Positions 47,873 through 57,569 of a stretch of 64,000 nucleotides of DNA are shown here, in pieces; position 1 is the stretch's first letter; the number at the start of each line of letters is the position of its first letter. The position numbers and the translations under genes were made by a program. The notes under the pieces are model-generated. The model was not told the origin of the DNA, did no database searches, and was given only the letters and a program-made list of their open reading frames with translations. Source of the DNA: Pseudomonas urmiensis (GTDB lineage: Bacteria; Pseudomonadota; Gammaproteobacteria; Pseudomonadales; Pseudomonadaceae). The stretch is from positions 439,001-503,000 of the forward strand of contig NZ_JABWRE020000001.1 of assembly GCF_014268815.2 (NCBI RefSeq). The letters run 5' to 3'.

Positions 47873-47896
47873 GGCGACTCCTGACGTCATCAGCAC

Positions 47897-47940
47897 GCGA
47901 TCCTTGTAGGCGCTGGCAAGCCCGCGCCTACAAGGATCGC
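47897..47940 (-). terminator. Strong stem-loop between ydcS and ydcT
   Basis: Perfect 16-bp arms: GCGATCCTTGTAGGCG at 47897-47912 and CGCCTACAAGGATCGC at 47925-47940, loop CTGGCAAGCCCG. There is no T-tract, so it probably stabilises the ydcS mRNA 3' end or partly stops transcription, letting the binding protein be made in excess over the transporter. Confidence 0.7.
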
Positions 47941-47964
47941 TGGTAACGCAAACGCTGCGGCGCG

Positions 47965-49116
47965 CTAGCGGCCACCCATGATCGCGATGTAGTCCTGGGT
48001 CCAGCGGCTATAGGGGACAAATTTGCCGCCGGCAGCCTGCGGGGTCTTCCAGAAGGCAATCTTGTCGAAGTTGTCGAAACCATTGGTCTTGCAGCCTTCG
48101 GCGCCGAGCAGTTCACTGCCGGTACAGGCAGCCGGTACTGCCGGCAGCGAGCCGAACCAGGCCGCCACGTCGCCCTGCACCTTGGGTTGCAGTGACCAAT
48201 CCATCCATTTGTAGGCGCAGTTGGGGTGCTTGGCCTGGCTGTGCAGCATGGTGGTGTCGGCCCAACCAGTGGCGCCTTCCTTGGGAATGGTCGAGGCCAC
48301 CGGCTGGTTATCGGCTTTCAGGCTGTTGACCATGTAGCCCCAGGAGCTGGACGCGACTACACCTTCGTTCTTCACGTCGCTCATCTGCACCGTTGCATCG
48401 TGCCAATAGCGGTGCACCAGCGGTTGTTGCTTGCGCAGCAGATCGAGTACCGCCTGGTATTGGCTTTCGTTCAGCTCGTAGGGGTCCTGGATGCCCAGCG
48501 CGGGCTGGGTCGATTTCAGGTACAGGGCGGCGTCGGCAATGTAGATCGGCCCATCGTAGGCCTGCACCCGGCCTTTGTTCGGCTTGCCATCGGGCAACGC
48601 TTGCGGCTCGAACACCACGGCCCAGCTGGTCGGTGGCTGTTTGAACACGTTGGTGTTGTACAGCAGCACGTTCGGCCCCCACTGGTAGGGCGTGCCATAG
48701 ACCTGCTGGTCGACCACGTACCAGCTGCCGTTCTGCAAGCGTGGGTCCAGATTCTTCCAGTTGGGGATCAGCGCGGTATTGATCGGCTGCACGCGTTTGC
48801 CGGCGATCAGCCGCAGCGAAGCATCGCCGGAGGCGGTGACCAGGTCGTAGCCACCTTTGGTCATCAGGCTGACCATCTCGTCGGAGGTGGCCGCCGTCTT
48901 GACGCTGACCTTGCAGCCGGTGTCCTTCTCGAAACCTGTGACCCAGTCGTAGGCTTTGTCGCTTTCACCACGCTCGATGTAGCCGGGCCAGGCAATGATA
49001 TCGAGTTGTCCTTCACCGGCACCTACAGCCTGGAGCGGCTCGGCCGCCTGCAGGCTGGCGCTGGCCAGCAGGGCGCTGCTCAGGGCGCTGAGCAATGCGG
49101 TCTTGTGCACTGACAT
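47965..49116 (-). CDS. ydcS: Periplasmic polyamine-binding protein YdcS type
   Basis: 383 residues from the ATG at 49116 (AGAGGGA upstream). Signal peptide to about residue 24 (SLQAA). PotD/YdcS-family binding protein: LDIIAWPGYIERG, GCKVSVKTAATSDEMVSLM, YDLVTASGDASLRLI and WGYMVNSL. First gene of the polyamine operon, separated from the ATPase gene by a stem-loop. YdcS of E. coli also has a reported polyhydroxybutyrate-synthase side activity. Confidence 0.93.
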   Translation of the reverse strand: MSVHKTALLSALSSALLASASLQAAEPLQAVGAGEGQLDIIAWPGYIERGESDKAYDWVTGFEKDTGCKVSVKTAATSDEMVSLMTKGGYDLVTASGDASLRLIAGKRVQPINTALIPNWKNLDPRLQNGSWYVVDQQVYGTPYQWGPNVLLYNTNVFKQPPTSWAVVFEPQALPDGKPNKGRVQAYDGPIYIADAALYLKSTQPALGIQDPYELNESQYQAVLDLLRKQQPLVHRYWHDATVQMSDVKNEGVVASSSWGYMVNSLKADNQPVASTIPKEGATGWADTTMLHSQAKHPNCAYKWMDWSLQPKVQGDVAAWFGSLPAVPAACTGSELLGAEGCKTNGFDNFDKIAFWKTPQAAGGKFVPYSRWTQDYIAIMGGR

Positions 49117-49339
49117 GGTGTTCCCTCTTGTTCGGATGTAGGGGCGGGCAGTCATCAAGAAAGCAGTGAAGCGATCGTTATAAGCGTAGTGCGGTTATCG
49201 CCGGCGCAGCGGATCGGCGATGTCGAGTCTAGTTGTGTTTTTGCCGGGGTATGCAACATCCGGAAGCAAATCCCCCCGTGGCGAACGGCCAGGCAAGCCT
49301 TACTCTGGGCGTTACCTTTCGCACCGTGGAGACTCGCGA

Positions 49340-50035
49340 ATGAACACCCGGGGTTTGCTCGATCAACTGCTCAAGTCCGGCCAGGAACTGCTCGCCAAGC
49401 AAGCAGGCAAAGGCACCTCCAGCAAGCCAGGTTTGGGCGCTGGCGGCCTTGGCAGTCTGCTGTCCGGCGCTGGTGGGGGCGCGCTGGCGGGCAGCGCCAT
49501 GGGCCTGCTGCTGGGCAACAAGAGCGCGCGCAAATACGGCGGCAAAGTCCTCACCTACGGTGGCCTGGCCGCGCTTGGCGTGTTGGCCTACAAGGCCTAT
49601 GGCAACTGGCAGGCCAACCAGGCCGCCGGCCAACGTCACGAGCCACAAACGCTCGATCGGCTGCCGCCTGCCGAGGTCGAGCAACATAGCCAGGCGGTGC
49701 TGCGTGCACTGGTGGCAGCGGCCAAGTCCGACGGCCATATCGACGAGCGCGAGCGCGAGCTGATCGAGGGCGAATTCACCCGCCTCGATAACGATCGTGA
49801 GCTGCAACACTGGCTGCATGCCGAGCTGAACAAACCGCTGGATCCGGCCGAAGTGGCGCGCGCTGCGCAAACCCCGGAAATGGCCGCCGAGATGTACTTG
49901 GCCAGCGTGATGATGGTCGACCAGGAAAACTTCATGGAGCGCGCCTACCTGGACGAACTGGCTCGTCAGCTGCGCCTGGATCCGGCTTTGCGCCAGGAGC
50001 TGGAAAACCAGGTCAGGCTTGCTGCTGGTCAATAG
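49340..50035 (+). CDS. DUF533 (TerB-like) membrane-associated protein
   Basis: 231 residues from the ATG at 49340 (GGAGACTCGCGA upstream). The N-terminal half is Gly-rich with one hydrophobic segment (GGALAGSAMGLLLGN, VLTYGGLAALGVLAYKAY); the C-terminal half is a helical TerB-like domain with a DxDGxID-type metal loop (AAAKSDGHIDERERELI) and FTRLDNDREL. E. coli YebE is a relative. The function is unknown; envelope stress links are reported for relatives. It stands alone just before the wsp operon. Confidence 0.88.
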   Translation: MNTRGLLDQLLKSGQELLAKQAGKGTSSKPGLGAGGLGSLLSGAGGGALAGSAMGLLLGNKSARKYGGKVLTYGGLAALGVLAYKAYGNWQANQAAGQRHEPQTLDRLPPAEVEQHSQAVLRALVAAAKSDGHIDERERELIEGEFTRLDNDRELQHWLHAELNKPLDPAEVARAAQTPEMAAEMYLASVMMVDQENFMERAYLDELARQLRLDPALRQELENQVRLAAGQ

Positions 50036-50164
50036 CTAGGCATTTGGCCATCGTTGCGGGCATGCCAGCCCCAATCCTCTGCAATTGAGCTGCGAACGGC
50101 AAACCCGCCTGGGCTATACTTCGGCGATTTTTCCCCGCTCGCACTGAATTCTTGAGGGCTGAAT

Positions 50165-51787
50165 GTGAAGAACTGGACCTTGCGCCAACGGATCCTGGCA
50201 AGTTTCGCCGTGATCATCGCCATTATGTTGCTGATGATCGTGGCCGCCTACTCACGCTTGGTGGCGATCTCGACCAGCGAAGAAGCGGTAGGGTCCGACA
50301 GCATTCCTGGGGTTTACTACAGCTCGATGATCCGCAGTGCCTGGGTCGACAGCTATGTCACCAGCCAGCAGTTGGTCGGCCTCTCCGATCACCGCGAAGT
50401 GACCTCGGCGGATCTGGAGCTGTTCAAGAGCTTCGATGACCGCCTCAAGCAACACATGGCCAGTTACCAATCGACCATTCGCACAGATGATGACCAGGCC
50501 AGCTTCAATGAGTTCGTGCGCCTGGAGCAGGACTACATCAAGTCCGTCGACCAGGTACTGGAAACCTACCGGCAGAAAAACTACGCCGAAGCCGAACGCC
50601 TGATCGCTGAAGTCCTGACGCCAGCGTGGGTGACTGGGCGCAAGCACCTCAACGGGGTGATCGAGCGCAATCGCGAGTCGGCCGACGCTGCCACCAACGA
50701 AATCGTCAGCGCCGTGGCCACCGCCAAGGGCAGCATGATCGTTTCGCTGGTGCTGGCAATCATTGCCGCCGGGATCTGCGGCTTGTTGCTGATGCGCGCC
50801 ATCACCGCCCCGATGCAACGTATCGTCCACGCCCTCGACAAGCTGCGTTCCGGCGACCTGAGCATGCGCCTGAGCCTGGACCGCAAGGACGAGTTCGGCG
50901 CCATCGAGAGCGGCTTCAATGAAATGGCCGAGGCGCTGGCCAACCTAGTGTCCCAGGCCCAGCGTTCGTCGGTGCAGGTGACTACTTCGGTCACTGAAAT
51001 CGCCGCCACCTCCAAGCAGCAGCAAGCTACCGCCACCGAGACCGCCGCTACCACGACCGAAATCGGCGCCACGTCCCGGGAAATCGCCGCGACCTCGCGT
51101 GACCTGGTACGCACCATGACCGAAGTCACCTCGGCCGCCGACCAGGCGTCGAGCCTGGCTGGCTCCGGCCAGCAAGGCCTGGCGCGGATGGAAGAAACCA
51201 TGCACCAGGTAATGGGCGCTGCCGACCTGGTCAATGCAAAACTGGCAATCCTCAACGAGAAGGCCAGCAACATCAACCAAGTGGTGGTGACCATCGTCAA
51301 GGTCGCCGACCAGACCAACCTGCTGTCGCTCAATGCCGCCATCGAGGCGGAAAAGGCCGGTGAGTACGGCCGTGGTTTCGCCGTGGTCGCCACCGAAGTG
51401 CGCCGCCTGGCCGATCAAACCGCCGTAGCCACCTATGACATCGAGCAGATGGTGCGTGAGATCCAGTCGTCGGTGTCGGCCGGGGTCATGGGCATGGACA
51501 AGTTCTCCGAAGAAGTACGCCGCGGCATGTTCGAGGTGCAGCAGGTCGGTGAGCAGCTCAGCCAGATCATTCACCAGGTGCAGGCCTTGGCGCCGCGGGT
51601 GCTGATGGTCAATGACGGCATGCAGGCCCAGGCGACGGGGGCCGAGCAGATCAACCAAGCCCTGGCCCAGCTCAGTGATGCCAGCACGCAGACCGTCGAG
51701 TCGTTGCGCCAGGCCAGCTTTGCCATCGATGAGTTGAGCCAGGTGGCCGCCGGGCTGCGTGGCGGTGTGTCGCGCTTCAAAGTCTGA
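50165..51787 (+). CDS. wspA: Wsp methyl-accepting chemoreceptor WspA
   Basis: 540 residues from the GTG at 50165, after GAGGG. TM1 about 12-30, a four-helix periplasmic domain (about 31-189), TM2 about 190-210, HAMP to about 265, then the signalling domain with the hairpin tip [23 protein letters not shown]. The periplasmic part includes [12 protein letters not shown]. WspA forms lateral clusters and activates WspE on surface contact. First gene of wspABCDEFR; a TATACT -10 candidate is at 50115-50120. Confidence 0.95.
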   Translation: MKNWTLRQRILASFAVIIAIMLLMIVAAYSRLVAISTSEEAVGSDSIPGVYYSSMIRSAWVDSYVTSQQLVGLSDHREVTSADLELFKSFDDRLKQHMASYQSTIRTDDDQASFNEFVRLEQDYIKSVDQVLETYRQKNYAEAERLIAEVLTPAWVTGRKHLNGVIERNRESADAATNEIVSAVATAKGSMIVSLVLAIIAAGICGLLLMRAITAPMQRIVHALDKLRSGDLSMRLSLDRKDEFGAIESGFNEMAEALANLVSQAQRSSVQVTTSVTEIAATSKQQQATATETAATTTEIGATSREIAATSRDLVRTMTEVTSAADQASSLAGSGQQGLARMEETMHQVMGAADLVNAKLAILNEKASNINQVVVTIVKVADQTNLLSLNAAIEAEKAGEYGRGFAVVATEVRRLADQTAVATYDIEQMVREIQSSVSAGVMGMDKFSEEVRRGMFEVQQVGEQLSQIIHQVQALAPRVLMVNDGMQAQATGAEQINQALAQLSDASTQTVESLRQASFAIDELSQVAAGLRGGVSRFKV

Positions 51788-51792
51788 CGAGC

Positions 51793-52314
51793 ATGAACGA
51801 CTTGCACCCCCGCGAGGAACAGGCCGCCAGCGCCAAGGGCGCCCTGTACCTGTTGTTTCGCATACAGGACCAACGCTTTGCCCTCGATGTGCGCGAGGTG
51901 GTCGAAGTGCTGCCGCGTCGTGCGCTCAAGCCGATTGCCCAGGCGCCGGCCTGGGTCGCGGGCATCCTCACCCATAGAGGCGCGCTGATCCCGGTGATCG
52001 ACCTCGCGGCCCTGAGCTTTGCCACGCCTGCGCCGCTGCGCACCAGCACGCGGCTGGTAGTGGTGCATTATCGGGCTGATGCCCGTCGCCCTGACCTGCA
52101 CCTTGGCCTGATCCTGGAGCAGGCCACCGATACCTTGCGTTGTCAGCCCGACGAGTTCCGCCCCTATGGCCTGGACAACGCCGATGCGCCTTACCTGGGC
52201 CCGGTGCGCCAGGACGCCCAAGGCTTGTTACAGCGCATCCAGCTCGATGACCTGTTGTCCGATGACGTGCGTCGGCTGTTGTTTCCTGAGCAGCCAGGGC
52301 AGGTGCTGGCATGA
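51793..52314 (+). CDS. wspB: CheW-type adaptor WspB
   Basis: 173 residues, 5 bases after wspA. CheW domain with YLLFRIQDQRFALDVREVVEVLP and VAGILTHRGALIPVIDLAAL. It couples the receptor to the histidine kinase WspE. The stop overlaps the wspC start. Confidence 0.94.
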   Translation: MNDLHPREEQAASAKGALYLLFRIQDQRFALDVREVVEVLPRRALKPIAQAPAWVAGILTHRGALIPVIDLAALSFATPAPLRTSTRLVVVHYRADARRPDLHLGLILEQATDTLRCQPDEFRPYGLDNADAPYLGPVRQDAQGLLQRIQLDDLLSDDVRRLLFPEQPGQVLA

Positions 52315-53561
52315 TCGAGCAGCGGTTTTTCCGGTTCTTGCAAGAGCGCATTGGCCTGGATGTCGAGTCGGTTGGCGCGCCGATGGTCGAGCGCGCCTTG
52401 CGCCAGCGCTGCGCGGCCTTGGCGGCAAACGGTCTGGACGATTACTGGGTCCGCTTGCAGCAGTCGGCAGAGGAGCAGCAAGCCCTGATCGAGGCGGTGA
52501 TCGTTCCGGAAACCTGGTTCTTTCGCTATCCGGAGTCGTTCGCGGCGTTGGTCGGCCTGGCCCATAAGCGCCTGGCCGAACTGGCCGGAGCCAGGCCGCT
52601 GCGCATCCTCAGCCTGCCGTGTTCGACCGGTGAAGAGCCTTACTCGATTTCCATGGCGCTGCTCGACAGCGGCATGAGCCCGTCGGCGTTCGGCATTGAC
52701 GGCCTCGATATCAGCCCCATCTCGGTGGCCAAGGCGCAGCAGGCTGTCTACGGACGAAACTCGTTCCGCGGCAGTGACCTGGCTTTTCGCCAACGGCACT
52801 TCACTGAGCGTGACGAGGGCCATCAGCTGGATGAGCGGGTATGTCAGCAGGTTCGCTTGCAGGTGGGCAATGTGCTCGATCCGCAGCTCAAGCGCCGCGA
52901 GGGGCAATACGATTTCGTGTTTTGCCGCAACTTGCTGATCTATTTCGATGTGCCGACCCAGCGTCGGGTGTTCGAGGTGCTCAAGCAATTGACTCATGCC
53001 CAGGGCGTCTTGTTTATCGGCCCCGCTGAGGGCAGTTTGCTGGCGCGGCTGGGCATGCGGCCCGTGGGCATCGCCCAGTCGTTCGCCTATGTTCGCCAGC
53101 AGGAAAGTGCAGCGCTGGCGGTGAGCAAACCGCTGCCGGTTACCCGCGCGCAGCCGGCGCCGTTAGCTGCCCCGCGAGCGCCTGCACCTGCGCCACGGCC
53201 GTTGCGTTCGGTAGCTGCGCCCAGCGCTGCGCAGCCTGCGCAAGACAAGGATGATTTACTGGCGGCCATCGCCCGTCAGGCCAACGCTGGCGACAGCGAG
53301 CAGGCCCGCGCCAACTGTGCGCGCTACTTGCAGCTATTTGCGCCGACCGCGCAGGTCTATTACTGGCTGGGTTTGCTCAGCGACACCGAGGGCAACAGCC
53401 AGGATGCGCTGATCCATTACCGCAAGGCCTTGTACCTTGAGCCGCAGCACCCTGAGGCGTTGATCCATCTGGCGGCCTTGCTGGCCTCGCAAGGGGATAT
53501 TGCGGGCGCTCGCCGCCTGCAAGAGCGAGCCGCCCGGGTCGGACGGGAGTCTGAACGATGA
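52311..53561 (+). CDS. wspC: CheR-type methyltransferase with TPR domain, WspC
   Basis: 416 residues. The N-terminal CheR domain (VPETWFFRYPESF) and SAM-binding core (LRILSLPCSTGEEPYSI; FVFCRNLLIYFD) occupy about residues 1-270. A Pro/Ala-rich linker (about 275-315) leads to a TPR region at about 320-410 (AQVYYWLGLLSDTEGN, ALIHYRKALYLEPQHPEALIHLA). It methylates WspA and is opposed by WspF. Start and stop overlap wspB and wspD. Confidence 0.95.
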   Translation: MIEQRFFRFLQERIGLDVESVGAPMVERALRQRCAALAANGLDDYWVRLQQSAEEQQALIEAVIVPETWFFRYPESFAALVGLAHKRLAELAGARPLRILSLPCSTGEEPYSISMALLDSGMSPSAFGIDGLDISPISVAKAQQAVYGRNSFRGSDLAFRQRHFTERDEGHQLDERVCQQVRLQVGNVLDPQLKRREGQYDFVFCRNLLIYFDVPTQRRVFEVLKQLTHAQGVLFIGPAEGSLLARLGMRPVGIAQSFAYVRQQESAALAVSKPLPVTRAQPAPLAAPRAPAPAPRPLRSVAAPSAAQPAQDKDDLLAAIARQANAGDSEQARANCARYLQLFAPTAQVYYWLGLLSDTEGNSQDALIHYRKALYLEPQHPEALIHLAALLASQGDIAGARRLQERAARVGRESER

Positions 53562-54223
53562 GTTTTGCCAGCCATATGCCGCTGGTCCGACAGGACGACG
53601 AGCAGATCGACGATTGCTGGAACCGCATTGGCGTGCACGGCACCAAGCAATGCCCGTTGCTGGAGCGGCATATCCATTGCCGCAACTGCGAGGTCTACGC
53701 CTCGGCCGCCACCCGTCTGCTCGACCGCTATGCCTTGATGCAAGACGAGCAGGTTGATAGCGCCGCGCCAGTGGTGGAGAACCTCGGCCGCTCACTGCTG
53801 CTGTTCCGCCTGGGTGAAGAATGGCTGGCCCTGGCCACGGCGTGCCTGGCGGAAATCGCGCCACTGCAGCCGGTCCACTCCCTGCCGCACCAGCGCTCGC
53901 GTGTTTTGCAAGGCGTGGCCAACGTGCGCGGTGCGCTGGTGCCGTGTCTGTCGCTGGCCGATCTGCTGGGCATCGAAGTGCTGCCGGCCCAGGAGCGCAG
54001 TGGCCGAGTCATGCCTCGCATGCTGATCCTGGCTGCCGAAGGCGGTTCGGTGGTGGTGCCGGTGGACGAGATCGATGGCATCCATCGCCTGGATGTCGAG
54101 CACCTCAACGACGGCCAGGATGCCGCTCACTTCACCGCTGCGGTGCTGCAGTGGCGCGGGCGCAGTGTCAGGGTGCTGGATGCGCAACATCTACTGTCTG
54201 CCGTGAAGCGGAGCCTGTCATGA
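53558..54223 (+). CDS. wspD: CheW-type adaptor WspD
   Basis: 221 residues. CheW domain in the C-terminal two thirds (LLLFRLGEEWLALATACLAEIAP; GVANVRGALVPCLSLADLLG; VVVPVDEIDGIHRL). The N-terminal extension has a conserved cysteine pair region (HGTKQCPLLERHIHCRNCEVY). Second adaptor of the Wsp signalling complex. Overlaps wspC and wspE by 4 bases each. Confidence 0.94.
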   Translation: MSFASHMPLVRQDDEQIDDCWNRIGVHGTKQCPLLERHIHCRNCEVYASAATRLLDRYALMQDEQVDSAAPVVENLGRSLLLFRLGEEWLALATACLAEIAPLQPVHSLPHQRSRVLQGVANVRGALVPCLSLADLLGIEVLPAQERSGRVMPRMLILAAEGGSVVVPVDEIDGIHRLDVEHLNDGQDAAHFTAAVLQWRGRSVRVLDAQHLLSAVKRSLS

Positions 54224-56508
54224 CCCCAGAGCAAATGCGCGACGCTTCGCTGCTCGAACTGTTCGCCCTGGAGGCCGAGGCCCAGACTCAGGTGCTCAGT
54301 GCCGGGCTGATGGCGCTGGAGCGCAATCCAACCCAGGCCGATCAACTGGAAGCCTGCATGCGCGCTGCCCATTCGCTCAAGGGCGCTGCGCGGATCGTGG
54401 GGATCGATGCCGGAGTCAGCGTTGCCCACGTCATGGAAGATTGCCTGGTGGCCGCCCAGGAAGGCCGTCTGCGCCTGCGCCCGGAGCACATCGACGCGCT
54501 GCTCAAAGGCACCGACCTGCTGTTGCACATCGCCACGCCCGGCGATCCTGCCGGTGAGGCGGCGGTGCCGGGTTTCCTGGTGCAAATGGCGATGTTGCTC
54601 GATCCAAATGCGGCGCCTGCCCAACTCAGTGCAGCCGTTGCGCCTACGCCTGCCGAGCCGGTTGCTGCACCGCCGCCGCTCATCGAGCCAGTGCTCGCCG
54701 CTGAACCGCTAGGCGATGACGCAACGGCGCGTAGAACCGGCAAGCGCGCTAGCGAAGGCAGCGAGCGGGTACTGCGGGTCACCGCCGATCGATTGAACAG
54801 CTTGCTCGACCTGTCGAGCAAATCGCTGGTGGAAACCCAGCGTCTGAAACCTTATCTAGCCAGCCTGCAGCGCCTCAAGCGCATGCATGGCCAGGGTATG
54901 CGCGCCCTCGATGGCTTGAAGGCCGAGCTCGAAGGCAGTGGCCAGAGCCCGGAAGTGCTCGACGCCTTGGCACAAACCCAGCGCCTGCTGGGCGAGACCC
55001 AGCAGATCTTGCAGCAGCAGGCCGCCGAGCTGGATGAGTTCGGCTGGCAGGCCAGCCAGCGTGCGCAGAACCTGTACGACACGGCGCTGGCGTGCCGCAT
55101 GCGCCCCTTCGCCGATGTGCTGGCCGGACAGAGCCGTATGGTTCGTGACCTTGGCCGTTCGCTGGGCAAGCAGGTGCAGTTGCAGATCGAAGGCGAAAAG
55201 ACCCAGGTCGACCGCGACGTGCTGGAAAAACTCGAAGCGCCGCTGACCCACCTGCTGCGTAACGCCGTCGACCACGGTATCGAGTTGCCAGAACGGCGCC
55301 TGCTGGCCGGCAAGCCGGGCGACGGGGTGATTCGCTTGCGCGCCTCGCACCAGGCCGGGTTGTTGATTGTTGAACTCAGCGACGACGGCGCAGGCATCGA
55401 TCTGGAGCGCTTGCGCCAGAGTATCGTCGAGCGCGCCCTGTCGCCGGCTGAAACGGTGGCGCAGATGAGCGAGGCCGAACTGCTGACCTTCCTGTTCCTG
55501 CCCGGCTTCAGCCTGCGCGACAAGGTCACCGAAGTCTCCGGGCGCGGGGTCGGCCTGGACGCTGTCCAGCACATGGTTCGCGAGCTGCGTGGCTCGATCG
55601 AATTGACCCAGGTCGCTGGGCAAGGTTGCTGTTTCCACCTCGAAGTGCCGCTGACCCTGTCGGTTGTGCGCAGCCTGGTGGTCGAGGTCGGCGGCGAGGC
55701 CTATGCGTTCCCGCTGGCGCATATCGAACGTACCCTGGATGTGCCCAGCGAAGCCATTGTGCAGATCGAGGGGCGACAGCACTTCTGGCACGAGCAGCGC
55801 CATATTGGCCTGGTTGCGGCCAGTCAGTTGCTCAACCGCCCGGCAGGGCAGGGTGAGCAGGGCAGCATCCGCGTGGTGGTGATCCGCGAGCGTGACCAGC
55901 TGTATGGCGTGGCAGTGGAGCGGCTGATCGGTGAACGGGTGCTGGTAGTGATGCCGCTCGACCCGCGCCTGGGCAAGATCCAGGACATTTCCGCTGGCGC
56001 CTTGCTCGACGACGGCTCGGTGGTGCTGATCGTCGATGTCGAGGATCTGCTGCGCTCGGTGGAAAAGCTGCTCACCACGGGCCGTCTGGAACGTATCGAG
56101 CGTGGCGGCCAGCCGCTCAAAGGGGCGGCCCGCAAGCGCGTGCTGGTGGTCGACGACTCGCTGACCGTGCGTGAGCTGCAACGCAAGCTGCTGGGTAATC
56201 GCGGTTATGACGTGGCCGTTGCTGTCGATGGCATGGACGGCTGGAACGCGCTGCGCGGGGAGGACTTCGACCTGTTGATCACCGACATCGACATGCCGCG
56301 CATGGATGGCATCGAGCTGGTGACCCTGGTACGCCGCGACCAGCGCCTGCAATCGCTGCCGGTCATGGTGGTGTCCTACAAGGACCGCGAAGAAGATCGC
56401 CGGCGTGGACTGGATGCCGGGGCCGACTACTATTTGGCAAAGGCCAGTTTCCATGACGATGCTCTGCTGGACGCAGTGGTCGAGTTGATCGGAGGTGCAC
56501 AGGGATGA
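54220..56508 (+). CDS. wspE: CheA-type hybrid histidine kinase WspE
   Basis: 762 residues from the ATG at 54220; a longer open frame upstream lacks domains and overlaps wspD. The HPt domain has AAHSLKGAARIVG with phospho-His51. After a Pro/Ala-rich linker come dimerisation, HATPase (LLRNAVDHGIELPERR; SDDGAGIDLERL; SGRGVGLDAVQ) and CheW-like regulatory domains, then a C-terminal receiver (RVLVVDDSLTVRELQ; LLITDIDMPRMDG; VVSYKDREED). It phosphorylates WspR and WspF. Confidence 0.96.
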   Translation: MTPEQMRDASLLELFALEAEAQTQVLSAGLMALERNPTQADQLEACMRAAHSLKGAARIVGIDAGVSVAHVMEDCLVAAQEGRLRLRPEHIDALLKGTDLLLHIATPGDPAGEAAVPGFLVQMAMLLDPNAAPAQLSAAVAPTPAEPVAAPPPLIEPVLAAEPLGDDATARRTGKRASEGSERVLRVTADRLNSLLDLSSKSLVETQRLKPYLASLQRLKRMHGQGMRALDGLKAELEGSGQSPEVLDALAQTQRLLGETQQILQQQAAELDEFGWQASQRAQNLYDTALACRMRPFADVLAGQSRMVRDLGRSLGKQVQLQIEGEKTQVDRDVLEKLEAPLTHLLRNAVDHGIELPERRLLAGKPGDGVIRLRASHQAGLLIVELSDDGAGIDLERLRQSIVERALSPAETVAQMSEAELLTFLFLPGFSLRDKVTEVSGRGVGLDAVQHMVRELRGSIELTQVAGQGCCFHLEVPLTLSVVRSLVVEVGGEAYAFPLAHIERTLDVPSEAIVQIEGRQHFWHEQRHIGLVAASQLLNRPAGQGEQGSIRVVVIRERDQLYGVAVERLIGERVLVVMPLDPRLGKIQDISAGALLDDGSVVLIVDVEDLLRSVEKLLTTGRLERIERGGQPLKGAARKRVLVVDDSLTVRELQRKLLGNRGYDVAVAVDGMDGWNALRGEDFDLLITDIDMPRMDGIELVTLVRRDQRLQSLPVMVVSYKDREEDRRRGLDAGADYYLAKASFHDDALLDAVVELIGGAQG

Positions 56509-57518
56509 AGATCGCCATCGTCAACGACATGCCCATGGCCGTAGAGGCCTTGCGCCGGGCATTGGCCTTTGAGCCCGCGCATCAGGTGATCTGGGTCGCG
56601 GCCAATGGCGCAGAAGCCGTGCAGCGCTGCGCCGAGCAGACCCCAGACCTGATTCTGATGGACCTGATCATGCCGGTGATGGACGGGGTCGAGGCGACTC
56701 GACGGATCATGGCCGAGACGCCGTGTGCCATTGTCATCGTCACGGTCGATCGCAAGCAGAACGTACACCGGGTGTTCGAAGCCATGGGCCACGGCGCCCT
56801 GGATGTGGTCGACACCCCGGCCTTGGGCGCAGGCGATGCCCGCGAGGCGGCCGCGCCGCTATTACGCAAGATTCTCAATATTGGCTGGCTGATCGGCCAA
56901 CAACGGGCCAGCACGCCACGGCCGGTCGCCGCGCCGCTGCGCGAGGCGTCCCAACGGCTGGGGCTGGTTGCGATCGGCTCGTCGGCGGGTGGCCCGGCTG
57001 CCCTGGAGATATTGCTCAAGGGCCTGCCGAAGAACTTCCCCGCGGCGATCGTGCTGGTCCAGCATGTCGATCAGGTGTTCGCCGCAGGCATGGCCGAATG
57101 GCTCAGCAGCGCCTGCGGGCTGGTGGTGCGCCTGGCTCGCGAAGGCGAGCCGCCACAGCCTGGGCAGGTGCTGTTGGCCGGCACCAATCACCATATCCGC
57201 CTGATGAAGGGCGGCCAGTTGGCCTACACTGCCGATCCAGTGGATGAAATCTACCGGCCTTCGATCGATGTATTCTTTGAAAGCGTGGCTCGCTACTGGA
57301 GTGGCGATGCCGTTGGCGTGCTGCTCACCGGCATGGGCCGCGACGGTGCCCAAGGCCTAAAAATGATGCGCCAGCAAGGTTTTCTCACCATCGCCCAGGA
57401 CCAGCAGAGCAGCGCGGTGTACGGCATGCCCAAGGCGGCTGCGGCGATCGACGCTGCGGTGGAGATCCGTCCTCTGGAGCGGATTGCCGGGCGACTGATG
57501 GAAATTTTTTCGAAATGA
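56505..57518 (+). CDS. wspF: CheB-type methylesterase WspF
   Basis: 337 residues. N-terminal receiver with LILMDLIMPVMDG; C-terminal methylesterase domain with catalytic Ser in AIGSSAGGPAAL, His in VLVQHVDQVFAAG, Asp in LLTGMGRDGAQGLK. It removes methyl groups from WspA and resets signalling; loss of wspF in other pseudomonads gives wrinkly, high c-di-GMP colonies. No lesion is seen here. Confidence 0.96.
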   Translation: MKIAIVNDMPMAVEALRRALAFEPAHQVIWVAANGAEAVQRCAEQTPDLILMDLIMPVMDGVEATRRIMAETPCAIVIVTVDRKQNVHRVFEAMGHGALDVVDTPALGAGDAREAAAPLLRKILNIGWLIGQQRASTPRPVAAPLREASQRLGLVAIGSSAGGPAALEILLKGLPKNFPAAIVLVQHVDQVFAAGMAEWLSSACGLVVRLAREGEPPQPGQVLLAGTNHHIRLMKGGQLAYTADPVDEIYRPSIDVFFESVARYWSGDAVGVLLTGMGRDGAQGLKMMRQQGFLTIAQDQQSSAVYGMPKAAAAIDAAVEIRPLERIAGRLMEIFSK

Positions 57519-57569
57519 CGATATGTATTGAACCACGCCGCCTGGCCGGCAGTGACCTGGTGAATAGGC

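Noticed and set aside
53821..54219. Long N-terminal extension of wspE
   Set aside because: It overlaps wspD in another frame, and the HPt domain begins right after the ATG at 54220.
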